Assembly: GCA_002633025.1 (NCBI GenBank)
Contig: NMRB01000781.1
Location: forward strand, 140,048-204,047
Length of the DNA: 64,000 nt
Source: Notospermus geniculatus
Taxonomy: Eukaryota; Nemertea; Pilidiophora; Heteronemertea; Lineidae
Direction of reading: 5' to 3'
The position numbers and the translations under genes were made by a program. The notes under the pieces are model-generated. The model ran no database searches. It saw only the letters and a program-made list of their open reading frames with translations, and was not told the DNA's origin. This document shows positions 48,601-51,718 of this stretch, piece by piece (position 1 is the first letter of the stretch; each line of letters opens with the position of its first letter).

Positions 48601-50788
48601 GGCACTTTGATATCTTTGTGTCTCGCTGTTCGTTGATGGTCAGCTGCCATGCATCGATGTAGAGCAGTTGCACACAAAGTACAGAGTACCAACATCAAGG
48701 TGGAGTGAGACCAAGAGTAAAGTGACATTGTTTCCCAGGCCTTATCTGGCTAAAGGCACAGGCTTTGGAAAAGGCCAGCTCAGGAAATCACAACACCATT
48801 ATCATCAGAATGGACCTTTTCCAAATCATGTCCTCCGGGCAAAATCTGTCGCAAGTCCTTCGTGGTCACACAAATCACATTGATACTTCTGCCATCATAC
48901 ATCAAGCAACAAATAAACTTAAGCAAGACAACATTTACTCTCTCCATAGGACAAGTTGATCCAATGAATATTGATCACACATGGAGACCTTGCCAGCATT
49001 TATCAGGAGGGTGAGGTTTCTGATGTCGATAAGAGCTGCATGCATGCTATGCTATTAGTTTGAGTATGACAAAAGGTGGCTGGCAACATACTAACATCCC
49101 TTGAGATCACTTCTTAGCACAAGAAACTGCACGCCAGTGATCTAGTCTTCAAGATGCTGAGATGTCACCATGAATGTCGATATCTAACAATAACTTACTC
49201 GAGCCCTAATAATTCTCTGATTGCATCGAGAGTAACTCTGCAACCATGCTGCAGCTATGGGCGACAACTTATGACATCCTCAAGAAATGATGCCGATTTA
49301 ACCGCCAGCGAATCTACATGTACAACATTTTGCAATAAAACATAGCCGTCATTATCACAACTCATCTAAATAACACTGAAAAGAAAAACTATACATTCAC
49401 GTGATATGATAAATCTGAAAGATGGCAATTTTTCATTAGCAGATGCAGAAGAATGTATGATGTCCTACCTGCTATCACCGTGTTGATACACTCATAGAGA
49501 AGAGACATGGCTGATGTGCTGGAAAGAAAGTTAAAGGATTCTTCAATATCAGGCATTTGCAGGCAAAACTTGCACCCCAAAACAAACACACCCCAAAACA
49601 AACTTGTTTAACCCCTTAACCGAGTATGGCGTACTATTACTTCATTACAACATCCGGGGAACCCCCGAAAACACCTGAGGATCTCAGCTTGCGTAAGGCG
49701 TAATAGTACGCCAATTACGTAAAGCCAAAATTCAGGCAGTGAGAGACATCTGATGGCAACACATGTAGTGTATCCCTCAGTTACTTCATCGTTCGCAGTT
49801 AAACCTTTATGTTTGATTCCTTTATGATGAAACATCCTGGTGGCCCAAGTTGGGCACCCAAAAGGGCAACAAATTAGATTCACGGTGGCCCAGTTACATG
49901 AAGCGGTATGTTACTACACTACTGTATCATCAGCTAGTGAGTCGCCGCCTGTTTGTGCCATCGCAAGGTCGACCTGACATCAACATTAAAGGAGAAATAG
50001 CAATGTTTTCCATTTTGGGCCCCTGTGAAGTTTGGAGTTAATAGCTCCAACGGTTTAAGGAGCACGGTATTGCCACTTTTTCTCAACAGCCGGCGCCACT
50101 GTGCCACTCTCCAACCCAGGGACCAACGACGTATTGGCGAGTTGACCTGATTTCCTCCGTACATTTTGTAATGCATTTTTGTAGTTCGTGTTACTGCCGC
50201 TAGGTGGCTCCCTCTACGTCGGCAGTCAAATAACGCATTTGAGATCCAATACCGTGCTCCTTTAAGAAATGTACCCTTGTTAAATATAATAGTTTAGGAT
50301 GACGACATCGGATGACAACAGATGATGGACGAACCGGCATTGTATAAGCTCTCCGCCACCCCAGTTGAGCTAAAGTGTGATTTCCATCATCCAAAAAAAG
50401 TTACACCATATAATGGACAGATGATTAAATCAGTGCTTCACGTACGACGGGCACAATCACGCTCACGCCCCTGCACGCCCGCAAAATTGCACCGAGGAGC
50501 TTGATTGACCGTGCTCCTCCGATGGCATCCTTGAAGTAACTGATCATCAAATTTCGCCTTTGAGGAGCTCAACTGATTGAGCTCCTGCAGATTTCAAACG
50601 TGAAGCACTGTTAAATGGAGTTGAAATCAGCTGACCACTATGCAATCAACTTGTCTTCATAGAATCTCTCTCCAACGAAGCCAAAGAAATTCTCCAGAGA
50701 TGCGTGCAACTTACCTGTGAATGAGGTTTGTAAGTGGTTCTATAAGTTTCTTTCCAAGTCTCGGCTCGAGAGGAGTTAAGGCTCCGAA
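543..50788 (-). CDS. AP3D1: AP-3 complex subunit delta-1 (delta adaptin), partial, seven internal exons
   Basis: Delta adaptin is a large subunit of the heterotetrameric AP-3 adaptor, which sorts cargo from endosomes and the trans-Golgi to lysosomes and lysosome-related organelles. Seven minus-strand exons join in the order 50788-50715, 49518-49469, 20578-20529, 6859-6811, 6074-5929, 3373-3225, 669-543 (645 bp, 215 codons, no stop). All donors are GT and all acceptors AG, and split codons reconstruct correctly. The product is the alpha-solenoid adaptin N-terminal trunk. Landmark peptides include TSAMSLLYECINTVIA, LGLLAMSKILKTHPKS, CSQSNYQYITNFEW and VELTRIEGTRHG, which match vertebrate AP3D1 as remembered nearly residue for residue. 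No residues are missing between exons relative to that recollection. The start, the first adaptin repeats and everything after SFAVSQM are outside the window. Introns are 1196, 28890, 13669, 736, 2555 and 2555 bp. Alternatives (alpha, gamma or epsilon adaptin) fit much less well. Confidence 0.96.
714..1102. mobile_element. Inverted-repeat element (MITE-like)
   Basis: The ends share GGAACCCGC and an inner inverted match GAGCGCTTGTACCGAA against TTCGGTACAAGCGCTC, plus several GACGTCA motifs close to both ends. There is no ORF. I see no clear target duplication. It lies within 50 bp of the exon g acceptor. Confidence 0.6.
1331..1480. repeat. Fragment of AGCTCACC-family composite repeat
   Basis: Contains the recurring module with TTTGACC-like, TGACCTTGAAAAGTAGG and GTCAAATC words seen again near 9410, 9710, 21030 and 52980. 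Confidence 0.55.
2076..2846. mobile_element. Long palindromic element with ATCGTG-rich arms, containing a nested element
   Basis: The outer ends carry imperfect inverted repeats (ATGTTCACACTA against TAGTGGGAACAT). The arms repeat inverted words such as CCACGATT, TTAATCGTGG and CCTATCAGAT many times, giving a strong hairpin at about 2430-2660. No coding capacity. It appears interrupted by the element at 2215-2414. Confidence 0.6.
2215..2414. mobile_element. MITE with AAAAGGGGCTGTTCAC ends, nested
   Basis: About 200 bp with near-identical terminal inverted repeats of roughly 27 bp (GGGGCTGTTCACTTAAGG and its complement). It sits inside the larger ATCGTG palindrome. Its ends resemble only in the first bases (GGGGCTGTTC) the elements at 19786 and 48315, whose interiors differ. 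Confidence 0.65.
3225..3373 (-). CDS. AP3D1: AP3D1 exon f
   Basis: 149 bp: 49 codons plus two bases of Trp. It begins VSKKNLMEIVKKLMVHMDKA and ends SQSNYQYITNFE(W). The acceptor is TTTGCAG and the donor GTAAGC. It enters in phase 0 and leaves in phase 2. Introns on both sides are exactly 2555 bp; their contents differ, so the equality looks accidental. Confidence 0.96.
3723..3984. mobile_element. MITE with long terminal inverted repeats, TA-flanked
   Basis: 262 bp with arms of about 60 bp matching almost perfectly, including CTTCCGCCGAAATGGC and AACAGAACCTCG against their complements. TA lies on each side, which would suit a Tc1/mariner-type mobiliser, but two bases are weak evidence. Confidence 0.75.
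4238..4357. mobile_element. Short palindromic MITE, copy 1
   Basis: 120 bp, almost wholly palindromic, with ends TGGGTCATATGAATAAA and a loop containing ATTTGTACAGCATTGCC. A second copy is at 18513-18630. Confidence 0.8.
4804..5024. mobile_element. MITE with AGTCCGGCAACA ends
   Basis: 221 bp with inverted arms of about 40 bp containing CCAATGGAATGCGGAAGT against ACTTCCGCATTCCATTG. No ORF. Confidence 0.75.
5556..5621 (-). repeat. tRNA-derived SINE fragment
   Basis: Antisense piece of the SINE described at 29935-30153, recognisable by the 3' body (TTCTAAGGTGAAAGACAT and GACCCTCGCAT in this orientation). The A-box end is missing. Confidence 0.65.
5929..6074 (-). CDS. AP3D1: AP3D1 exon e
   Basis: 146 bp: two bases complete Leu, then 48 codons beginning KYLGLLAMSKILKTHPKSVQ and ending RLRALDLLYGM. 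The donor is GTAAGG and the acceptor lies after a T-rich tract. It ends in phase 0. This stretch contains the DDKDESIRLRALDLL helix-turn region typical of adaptin HEAT-like repeats. Confidence 0.96.
6075..6810 (-). other. AP3D1 intron between exons d and e (736 bp)
   Basis: Contains a degenerate member of the CAGGGTTTC family at about 6296-6415 (GCAGGGTTTCTGC, G-rich and C-rich stretches, CCTGGCAGAAAAC). Otherwise no recognisable structure. Confidence 0.7.
6296..6415. repeat. Degenerate CAGGGTTTCYGCC-family MITE
   Basis: Inverted ends GCAGGGTTTCTGCTAG and CTGGCAGAAAACACTG around a short interior with GGGGGGAC and GTCCCC-like stretches. Fuller members are at 28634-28948 and 44782-45032. Confidence 0.55.
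6811..6859 (-). CDS. AP3D1: AP3D1 exon d
   Basis: 49 bp encoding LCVQKLRILIEDSDQN plus the first base of Leu. The acceptor context is TATTTCAG and the donor GTGAGT. The sequence lies inside a longer plus-strand ORF, which is an antisense shadow. The peptide and both splice signals support the minus strand. Confidence 0.95.
7153..7290. mobile_element. MITE flanked by TTA (PIF/Harbinger-like)
   Basis: 138 bp. The ends GGCCGGGTTTAC and GTAAACTCGGAC are imperfect inverted repeats, and inner GGTATAC words are also inverted. TTA lies immediately on both sides (7150-7152, 7291-7293), matching the TWA target of PIF/Harbinger elements. Confidence 0.75.
9067..10012. mobile_element. AGCTCACC-family composite repeat, copy 1
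   Basis: Begins with the palindrome ATGGTCCATGGACCAT followed by GTGCTCACCTGGGTGA, and ends in CGTAATAGCTCACC and a partner GTGAGCTA. Inside, a module of roughly 300 bp (TTTGACC..TGTGACCTTGAAA, GAATCG..GACCGAAACTTGG, TGTACCAAGTTTCAG) occurs more than once. No ORF. Superfamily unknown. Confidence 0.7.
10625..10832. mobile_element. Multi-hairpin foldback element flanked by TTA
   Basis: 208 bp with ends GCCTGCCGCA..CTGGAG and CTCCAG..TGCGGCAGGC and TTA on both sides (10622-10624, 10833-10835). The interior carries several inverted copies of AGCTATCTGCTGAGCAAA, so each half folds by itself as well as with the other half. Confidence 0.78.
10907..11319. mobile_element. Palindromic element of the AAGTCCGAC family, interrupted
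   Basis: The ends AAGGCTGTATGCTCGTGT and the inverse of GCATACAGCCCTT pair, with inner GTCGGACTTCAGCC against AAGTCCGACCC. It belongs to the same family as 60508-60602 and its duplicate, which lack the central insertion at 10950-11232. Confidence 0.8.
10950..11232. mobile_element. piggyBac-like MITE with TTAA target duplication
   Basis: 283 bp with ends CCCAATAGAGCCG and CGGCTCTATTGGG. TTAA flanks both sides (10946-10949, 11233-11236). The related element at 60508-60602 reads straight through the site with a single TTAA, so this is a real insertion and TTAA is its target duplication. TTAA targets and CCC starts are typical of piggyBac elements. No transposase is encoded. Confidence 0.88.
12586..12667. 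repeat. 82-bp near-perfect palindrome
   Basis: TGTTAGACAC..AAAGTGTCATGGCGGATG on one arm and its complement on the other, arms about 34 bp, loop about 12 bp containing GATTGGCC. It may be a minimal MITE. Near-perfect arms suggest youth. Confidence 0.75.
13718..13848 (-). repeat. tRNA-derived SINE, antisense, with both promoter boxes
   Basis: Read on minus it has an A-box-like TGGCCTAGTGGTTAACC and about 50 bp later a B-box-like GGGTTTGAATCCGG, followed by the family 3' body ending near TTCACCTTAGAA. It is the best-preserved promoter of this SINE family in the window. Confidence 0.75.
14628..15043. mobile_element. Inverted-repeat element with GCAGCACACTG ends
   Basis: 416 bp with ends AGCTAGCAGCACACTG and the complement of CAGTGTGCTGCATGCT, plus inner CTGGCATCCAG inverted. 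Left flank TAA, right flank TAG, so a 3-bp target is possible but imperfect. Several short overlapping ORFs here are not credible genes. Confidence 0.65.
15881..16262. mobile_element. TACCGTAAACA inverted-repeat element with inner palindrome
   Basis: The ends TACCGTAAACAC..AAATTTTCGC and GCGAAAATTG..GTGTACGGTA pair. At 16112-16163 lies a tight inverted repeat GGTTCCCGAAGCC against GGCTTCGGGAACC. It is related in its ends to 43023-43227 and 44328-44527. Confidence 0.6.
18513..18630. mobile_element. Short palindromic MITE, copy 2
   Basis: Second copy of the 4238-4357 element: TGGGTCACATGAATAAAG at one end and CATATGACCCA at the other, same loop with AGCATTGCC. It differs by scattered substitutions and a 2-bp shorter arm. 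Confidence 0.8.
19786..19970. mobile_element. GGGGCTGTTC MITE, copy with decayed left end
   Basis: Inverted words TTGTGATCCTTGAGAAAA and CCCAAGGATCACAA, and a right end ACGAAAACGAACAGCCCC. It matches 48315-48522. The left terminus is altered (GTGGCTGTTGAAGAATC). Confidence 0.7.
20529..20578 (-). CDS. AP3D1: AP3D1 exon c
   Basis: 50 bp: two bases complete Val, then LISISSGVPNHSASIQ, then donor GTACAT. The acceptor follows a pyrimidine-rich tract. It is separated from exon b by a 28.9-kb intron, yet phase and peptide are continuous with it. It lies about 120 bp from an AGCTCACC-family repeat that begins near 20696. Confidence 0.94.
20696..21118. mobile_element. AGCTCACC-family composite repeat, copy 2 (short)
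   Basis: Same two ends as copy 1 (ATGGTCCACGGACCAT..TGCTCACCTGGGTGA and CCATCGTAAAAGCTCAC..GGTGAGCTAA) but only about 420 bp, so the internal modules are mostly missing. It ends with ACGACAGACGACGACGGACG before the GCTCAC terminus. Confidence 0.75.
21480..21908. mobile_element. MITE with 40-bp terminal repeats and TAA target duplication
   Basis: 429 bp. The ends GTGATAAAACCCGGAA and TTCCGGGTTTTATCAC continue into inverted ACGAAACGAAATGAAAT repeats. TAA is directly repeated at 21477-21479 and 21909-21911, fitting PIF/Harbinger. No ORF of note. Confidence 0.85.
22140..22153. repeat. Poly-G run
   Basis: An uninterrupted run of about 14 G between CAT and AAATG. Length from a draft assembly is unreliable. 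Confidence 0.8.
23165..23714. mobile_element. MITE with GGCCTTTTTACACGGTG ends
   Basis: About 550 bp. The termini GGCCTTTTTACACGGTGC and its complement are exact over 19 bp. Inner copies of CGTGTAAAAGC and GAGGAGGGTTCGG recur in both orientations. Confidence 0.75.
24170..24420. repeat. Repeat with ATGGCC modules and GGCTCACTGGTGAGCC end
   Basis: Two versions of GGAGCAGAATGCACAATCC-like text precede GACGGACAATGG repeats and a terminal palindrome GGCTCACTGGTGAGCC. The end architecture resembles the AGCTCACC family but the body differs. Confidence 0.5.
24785..25150. repeat. Degenerate ACACCCCTGCAA satellite-like tract
   Basis: About 365 bp built of irregular copies of CCTGCAAACACCCCTGCA and CTGCAAAGACCCCTG. 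It is C-rich on plus. The spacing is uneven, so it is not a clean tandem array. Confidence 0.7.
25310..25310. other. Single ambiguous base
   Basis: One N in otherwise continuous sequence. It interrupts no feature. Confidence 0.99.
25466..25518. repeat. 53-bp perfect-stem hairpin
   Basis: CTTTCGCTGCTTTTAAGAGA pairs with TCTCTTAAAGCAGCGAAAG with one bulged base; the loop is about 10 bp. It is similar in size to a short miRNA-type stem but with almost no mismatches, so a mini-palindrome is at least as likely. Confidence 0.6.
26080..26640. mobile_element. Element with 50-60 bp inverted ends
   Basis: The arms at about 26090-26147 and 26574-26631 are inverted copies (CCGGCCATTTCTAAAATG, GGATTCTGCGGAATCTGC, TTAAGGTTAAAT). 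The interior includes a G-rich tract (26260-26295) and no convincing ORF. Confidence 0.75.
27419..27974. other. Assembly gap (556 N)
   Basis: A run of N. It abuts a dispersed repeat that starts at 27975, so the gap probably arose in repeated DNA. Long open frames across it are artefacts of N translation. Confidence 0.99.
27975..28300. repeat. Dispersed repeat, third copy of the 36.9/37.8-kb unit, lacking the SINE
   Basis: Matches 37000-37410 and 37850-38270 over GAAATTCCATT, CCCCCTGGTGGCAAAGTG, CAAAATCTTCAGTCGTTC and the hairpin end GTCCCCCTCCGAGGG..CCGGGGGACA. It lacks the SINE piece that both other copies carry. Confidence 0.75.
28634..28948. mobile_element. CAGGGTTTCYGCC-family MITE
   Basis: The ends CAGGGTTTCTGCCAGAGG and TCTGGTGGAAACCCTG are inverted. 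The subterminal regions are G-rich and C-rich (GGGGGGCTCGGGCCCCCC). About 315 bp, no ORF. Confidence 0.75.
29839..29912 (+). repeat. tRNA-derived SINE fragment
   Basis: B-box region and 3' body only (GCGAGGGTCTGTGGG, GGTAGGAAGCAATGTC, TTCACCTTAGAATCCCG). The full version follows about 25 bp further on. Confidence 0.75.
29935..30153 (+). repeat. tRNA-derived SINE, start of duplication unit 1
   Basis: A-box-like TTTGGTCTGGTGGTTGAGG and B-box-like GGGTTCGGGTCTGG about 55 bp apart, then the body GGAAGCAATGTCTTTCACC and the end GAATCCCGATTC. About 90 bp 5' of the A box (ACTGTTTGGGTTCGG..AGATGG) belongs to the repeated unit. Confidence 0.75.
30729..31210. mobile_element. Insertion with CATCCAGG ends and roughly 8-bp target duplication
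   Basis: 482 bp with ends CATCCAGGCCTACCTGGGG and CCCCTGGTGTGCCAGGATG (imperfect inverted repeats). It is flanked by GTTGGTAA and GTTGGTTA. Unit 2 at 34261 is uninterrupted at this site, proving an insertion or precise loss. An 8-bp duplication suits hAT or P-type elements. Confidence 0.75.
31729..32238. mobile_element. MITE with AGCCTAGCGCACATCG ends and TTA duplication
   Basis: 510 bp with ends AGCCTAGCGCACATCG and CGATGTGCGCTAGGCT, continuing inverted through GCGACTGGAAGCAAC-like sequence. TTA is repeated at 31726-31728 and 32239-32241. Unit 2 near 34998 is empty with TTG at the site. Consistent with PIF/Harbinger. The interior is rich in CAGTTGC/GCAACTG words. Confidence 0.85.
32702..32923 (+). 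repeat. tRNA-derived SINE, start of duplication unit 2
   Basis: Same structure as 29935-30153 with a few substitutions (for example GAGGCGTGCTGCC in place of GAGGTGTGCTGCC). It was duplicated as part of the unit, not inserted independently. Confidence 0.75.
33485..33679 (-). pseudogene. Frameshifted N-terminal fragment of a RecQ-like superfamily 2 helicase
   Basis: From ATG at 33679 the frame gives MANATALTANNLRF, then FRIQSLNLLQRQAVNAVSDG followed by KDVLV. This is the usual approach to helicase motif I (a Gln-containing Q-motif-like helix, then G-K-D-V). Immediately after Val the frame is lost; in the next frame 33549-33526 reads TKTGSSKS, a Walker A motif with Ser for the usual Gly. Homology stops soon after. 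An active helicase would need the remaining motifs, none of which I see. It lies in a stretch found only in duplication unit 2. The subfamily is inferred from spacing, not from a search. Confidence 0.6.
33938..34075. repeat. Palindrome at the edge of the unit-2-specific segment
   Basis: The left arm AGGGAGGTTGAGATCAGCGA and the right arm TCGCTGATCTCAACCTCCCT, with matching GATCCGTGAT next to them, enclose about 55 bp. The right arm also exists in unit 1 (near 30513) but the left arm does not. Confidence 0.8.
34713..34934. mobile_element. MITE with AGGCCCGTTTACAC ends and TAA duplication
   Basis: 222 bp with ends AGGCCCGTTTACAC and GTGTAAACCGCCCT. TAA flanks (34710-34712, 34935-34937) and unit 1 near 31663 shows the empty site with one TAA. 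PIF/Harbinger-like. The interior repeats GCAACTTGTTGCAAC-type words. Confidence 0.87.
35565..35822 (+). repeat. tRNA-derived SINE with ATT tail
   Basis: The head resembles a tRNA: AGCGCGGTGTCATAATGG, TTAGGGCTGTGGACTCTTGA and TTGCGGATTCGATCCCCGG, the last a good B box. The anticodon arm with CTCTTGA suggests a tRNA-Lys(CTT) origin. The tail is GCGCTATATAAGAACTCACC followed by (ATT)n, the ending common in metazoan SINEs. It is not a functional tRNA: the acceptor ends do not pair well. Confidence 0.85.
36081..36285. mobile_element. MITE with TAATGGGAGAC ends
   Basis: 205 bp with ends TAATGGGAGACTTTACTG and CAGTGAAGTCTCCCATTA, inner inverted GTTAGAGGC and AGCGGTCC, and TGACGTCA-like words near both ends. 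No ORF. Confidence 0.8.
36431..36894. repeat. 74-bp identical direct repeats enclosing 316 bp
   Basis: 36431-36504 and 36821-36894 are identical over all 74 bases (start ACACAAGTAAAGGGTG, end CCGGGCGCAAGTCC). Such perfection amid decayed repeats indicates a recent duplication or conversion. They are too short and lack primer-binding and TG..CA ends for retroviral-type LTRs. Confidence 0.85.
36899..37658. repeat. Tandem duplication, unit 1 (about 0.76 kb)
   Basis: From GTCGTGTATTCTGAAG to GATACCTTGGCAC. It contains a 5'-truncated antisense SINE (37044-37146) and the hairpin GTCCCCCTCCGAGGG. It is repeated at 37751-38539 with about 90 bp between. Confidence 0.85.
37044..37146 (-). repeat. 5'-truncated SINE within duplication unit 1
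   Basis: Antisense SINE body (GGGTTTCTAAGGTGAAAG to GGGGCAGCACGC), without the A box. The related copy at 27975 reads CCATTCAGTATT without it, so it is an insertion relative to that copy. Confidence 0.75.
37751..38539. repeat. Tandem duplication, unit 2 (about 0.79 kb)
   Basis: Same start and end words as 36899-37658 and the same truncated SINE (37899-37998). Differences are scattered substitutions and short indels, including CGGCGATCGAGCGG against GGGCAAGCATGGCAAG. Confidence 0.85.
38690..38935. repeat. Tandem pair of about 120-bp CAAGATGGCC modules
   Basis: Two copies of a unit with CTCAAGTTAA, GACGGAAACC, TTTCAAGATGGCCACCATAG, GCCACCATCTTGGATGGGC and TCATCGAAAGGAACC. Similar units lie at 41600-41765. 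Confidence 0.75.
40930..41580. repeat. Large inverted repeat with a MITE in its centre
   Basis: The left arm (about 40940-41130) and right arm (41274-41355 and 41461-41563) are inverted copies, including CTCATCTGTCCTCGTAG, AATATGAAATCATTTGGG and GCCCTTCAGGAGT-like stretches. The right arm is split by about 105 bp. The centre is the palindromic MITE 41155-41269. Confidence 0.82.
41155..41269. mobile_element. Palindromic MITE with CATGTTCCCGAAG arms
   Basis: 115 bp with ends CCAGGGCTCATGTTCCCGAA and its near-complement, and inner TTAGGTTAACGATGTC inverted. It occupies the centre of the large inverted repeat. Confidence 0.82.
41600..41765. repeat. CAAGATGGCC modules, second site
   Basis: Two more units (TTGATGGAAACC, ATTCAAGATGGCCACC) like those at 38690-38935, directly after the large inverted repeat. 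The second is truncated. Confidence 0.7.
42564..43350. repeat. Direct duplication, copy 1 (787 bp)
   Basis: From AACTGATGTGACATCGCG to GATTTTGAAGCAAA, repeated at 43876-44650. It includes a 112-codon shared open frame (ending at 42900) and the CTGTAAACC element at 43023-43227. The open frame matches no family I know. Confidence 0.88.
43023..43227. mobile_element. CTGTAAACC inverted-repeat element, copy 1
   Basis: The ends TACTGTAAACC and GGTTTACAGTA enclose sequence with GTGAAATTTTCACGG and AATTTTCGCG words. If TA is the target duplication, the ends are CTGTAAACC. Carried inside the duplicated segment. Confidence 0.7.
43876..44650. repeat. Direct duplication, copy 2 (775 bp)
   Basis: Near-identical to 42564-43350. 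In the shared open frame I count three base differences, all changing the residue (Arg/His, Ser/Trp, Asp/Ala), which is not the pattern of a conserved protein. A 525-bp unrelated spacer lies between the copies. Confidence 0.88.
44328..44527. mobile_element. CTGTAAACC inverted-repeat element, copy 2
   Basis: Second copy of 43023-43227, moved with the duplication. It differs by small substitutions and a short deletion. Confidence 0.7.
44782..45032. mobile_element. CAGGGTTTCCGCC-family MITE, best copy
   Basis: About 250 bp with ends GCAGGGTTTCCGCCAG and CTGGCGGAAACCCTG. The interior has G-runs, GGGTGTCCCCCCTCGACC and GGGGGGCTCAGCCCCCC. The ends are the family consensus for the copies at 6296, 28634, 56470 and 58333. 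Confidence 0.82.
45460..45570. mobile_element. Palindromic MITE with CTGGGTCCATATTCATAAA ends
   Basis: 111 bp. The ends CTGGGTCCATATTCATAA and TTATGAATATGGGCCCAG, with inverted ACTTAAGT, fold into a single hairpin. Confidence 0.8.
45857..46060. repeat. AGGGGCGTAGCTGG-type repeat fragment
   Basis: Starts CAGGGGCGTAGCTGGGGG with a G-run then a C-run, and contains GGAGGAGGACCCCCAGACCC. These words are typical of a widespread nonautonomous repeat in animal genomes. The right end is not clear. Confidence 0.5.
47887..47993. mobile_element. MITE with ACAAAGGGCGTTT ends
   Basis: 107 bp with ends ACAAAGGGCGTTTAAGACT and the complement AGTCTCAAACACCCTTTGT, and inner GTGTAAC/GTTACAC inverted. No target duplication is evident. 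Confidence 0.78.
48315..48522. mobile_element. GGGGCTGTTCGTTTTCGTCA MITE, fuller copy
   Basis: 208 bp. The left end AGGGGCTGTTCGTTTTCGTC and right end GACGAAAATGAACAGCCCC are inverted for about 50 bp (GAATCTGAGTTGTGATCCTT). It shows the left terminus that the 19786 copy has lost. Confidence 0.85.
49469..49518 (-). CDS. AP3D1: AP3D1 exon b
   Basis: 50 bp between an acceptor in a TTTCTTTCCAG context and donor GTAGGA. One base completes Ser, then TSAMSLLYECINTVIA follows, then the first base of a Val codon. The frame continues open past the donor, so a plain ORF call wrongly extends it. The splice site is chosen by homology and by phase agreement with exon c. Confidence 0.94.
49627..49713. repeat. 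Inverted pair of GGCGTACTATTAC
   Basis: GGCGTACTATTAC and GTAATAGTACGCC 87 bp apart end to end. It could be a minimal MITE or a remnant. Confidence 0.55.
50059..50260. mobile_element. MITE with GGAGCACGGTATTG ends, flanked by TTTAA
   Basis: 202 bp with ends GGAGCACGGTATTG and CAATACCGTGCTCC. TTTAA is present on both sides (50054-50058, 50261-50265). The target duplication may be TTAA, TAA or TTTAA; no empty site is available to decide. Confidence 0.78.
50715..50788 (-). CDS. AP3D1: AP3D1 exon a (most 5' in window)
   Basis: 74 bp preceded by a pyrimidine-rich acceptor ending AG and followed by donor GTAAG. It enters in phase 0 and leaves after two bases of a Ser codon. It encodes FGALTPLEPRLGKK followed by LIEPLTNLIH(S). 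The next exon supplies the third base of the Ser codon. The exon expected upstream (in other animals it ends in a peptide like WVLIKIIKL) was looked for between 50789 and 64000 and not found. Confidence 0.95.
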
Positions 50789-51085
50789 CTGGAAGATAAG
50801 ACGGTTGACAGAGAATTAGCATTGAGAGACAAGATCAATAGGAATTCAATATACTGGATGGACATCAATTGACACAAATCTGTGTCGATTTTTACATCAG
50901 ATGAACTGACATTGAGAGAATAACAGAGAGGATCTGGTTGTCAACAGCTGTTAAGGAGAAATGAAGGGAAAAGCAGACATTGGTTAGAGGTAGATCAGTA
51001 GAGTGATCATGGTGATATGTCAGTTGGAGTGGAAAATGCTGGTAATGATTTTTTTCAAACGGTTCCCCTCAAAACACTCTTTGAA

Positions 51086-51306
51086 GCCCGTGTCACACTG
51101 TCCCGAAATTAGACACCCGATGGCCACACGAATATGGAATTTTGAATTTCGCGTGAAGATGGCCCCAAAGTCAACTTCCAGAATCTTGCAAATTTTCGAC
51201 CCCAACCGGGGTCTTCTTCAGGCTGGCATTTATCAGTAAGATTTCCAAAAGTTTCCATAATTCGTATGGCCATCGGGTGTCAACTTCGGGACAGTGTGAC
51301 ACGGGC
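51086..51306. mobile_element. MITE with GCCCGTGTCACACTGTCCCG ends
   Basis: 221 bp with arms of about 50 bp: GCCCGTGTCACACTGTCCCG and CGGGACAGTGTGACACGGGC, inner GACACCCGATGGCCA inverted. No target duplication is evident. Confidence 0.82.
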
Positions 51307-51718
51307 ATTAAAGTGAATTGGGTCGGGCCAGCGAAAGTGTCGAAATACACGAATGATTGCCACCATCTCGGGTACAATTTGCGGACTTTATTGTGAGCCG
51401 TTCTAGCAAAAGCAGGAACATGTTGCAGTGATATGAACCACTGACAAAAGTCATTTTCTTCACAATGGCTAACAGGCAGCCATATTAAATCACGACTATA
51501 TGTGTTAGGTGACTCTTTATCCCTCCACACCTTGAAAAGACTGGTGTCCTGTCCAATCTATGTATATAGCCGGTGGTAACACCGAGGTCGGACTGATACT
51601 TTGTCGAAACCTTAACTGACGAAAATGGCTGCCATACTTCTCATCACTTGAGAAGTTCAACGCACTCTTCGAGCGTGGAGTAACCCTTTATCAGGTAAGG
51701 TAGCATGCTTCAACTCAT

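Larger units (their letters stand above)
20579..49468 (-). other. AP3D1 intron between exons b and c (28.9 kb)
   Basis: The largest intron in view, filled by transposons and tandem duplications listed separately, and holding one assembly gap. I see no gene or repeat in 21920-23160, 23720-24170, 25530-26080, 26650-27410, 28960-29830, 35830-36070, 38940-40920, 41770-42560, 45040-45450, 46070-47880 and 48530-49460. The whole-exon match on both sides shows it is one intron unless the assembly is wrong. Confidence 0.8.
49519..50714 (-). other. AP3D1 intron between exons a and b (1196 bp)
   Basis: Holds an inverted GGCGTACTATTAC pair (49627-49713) and the TTTAA-flanked MITE at 50059-50260. Nothing else recognised. 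Confidence 0.8.
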
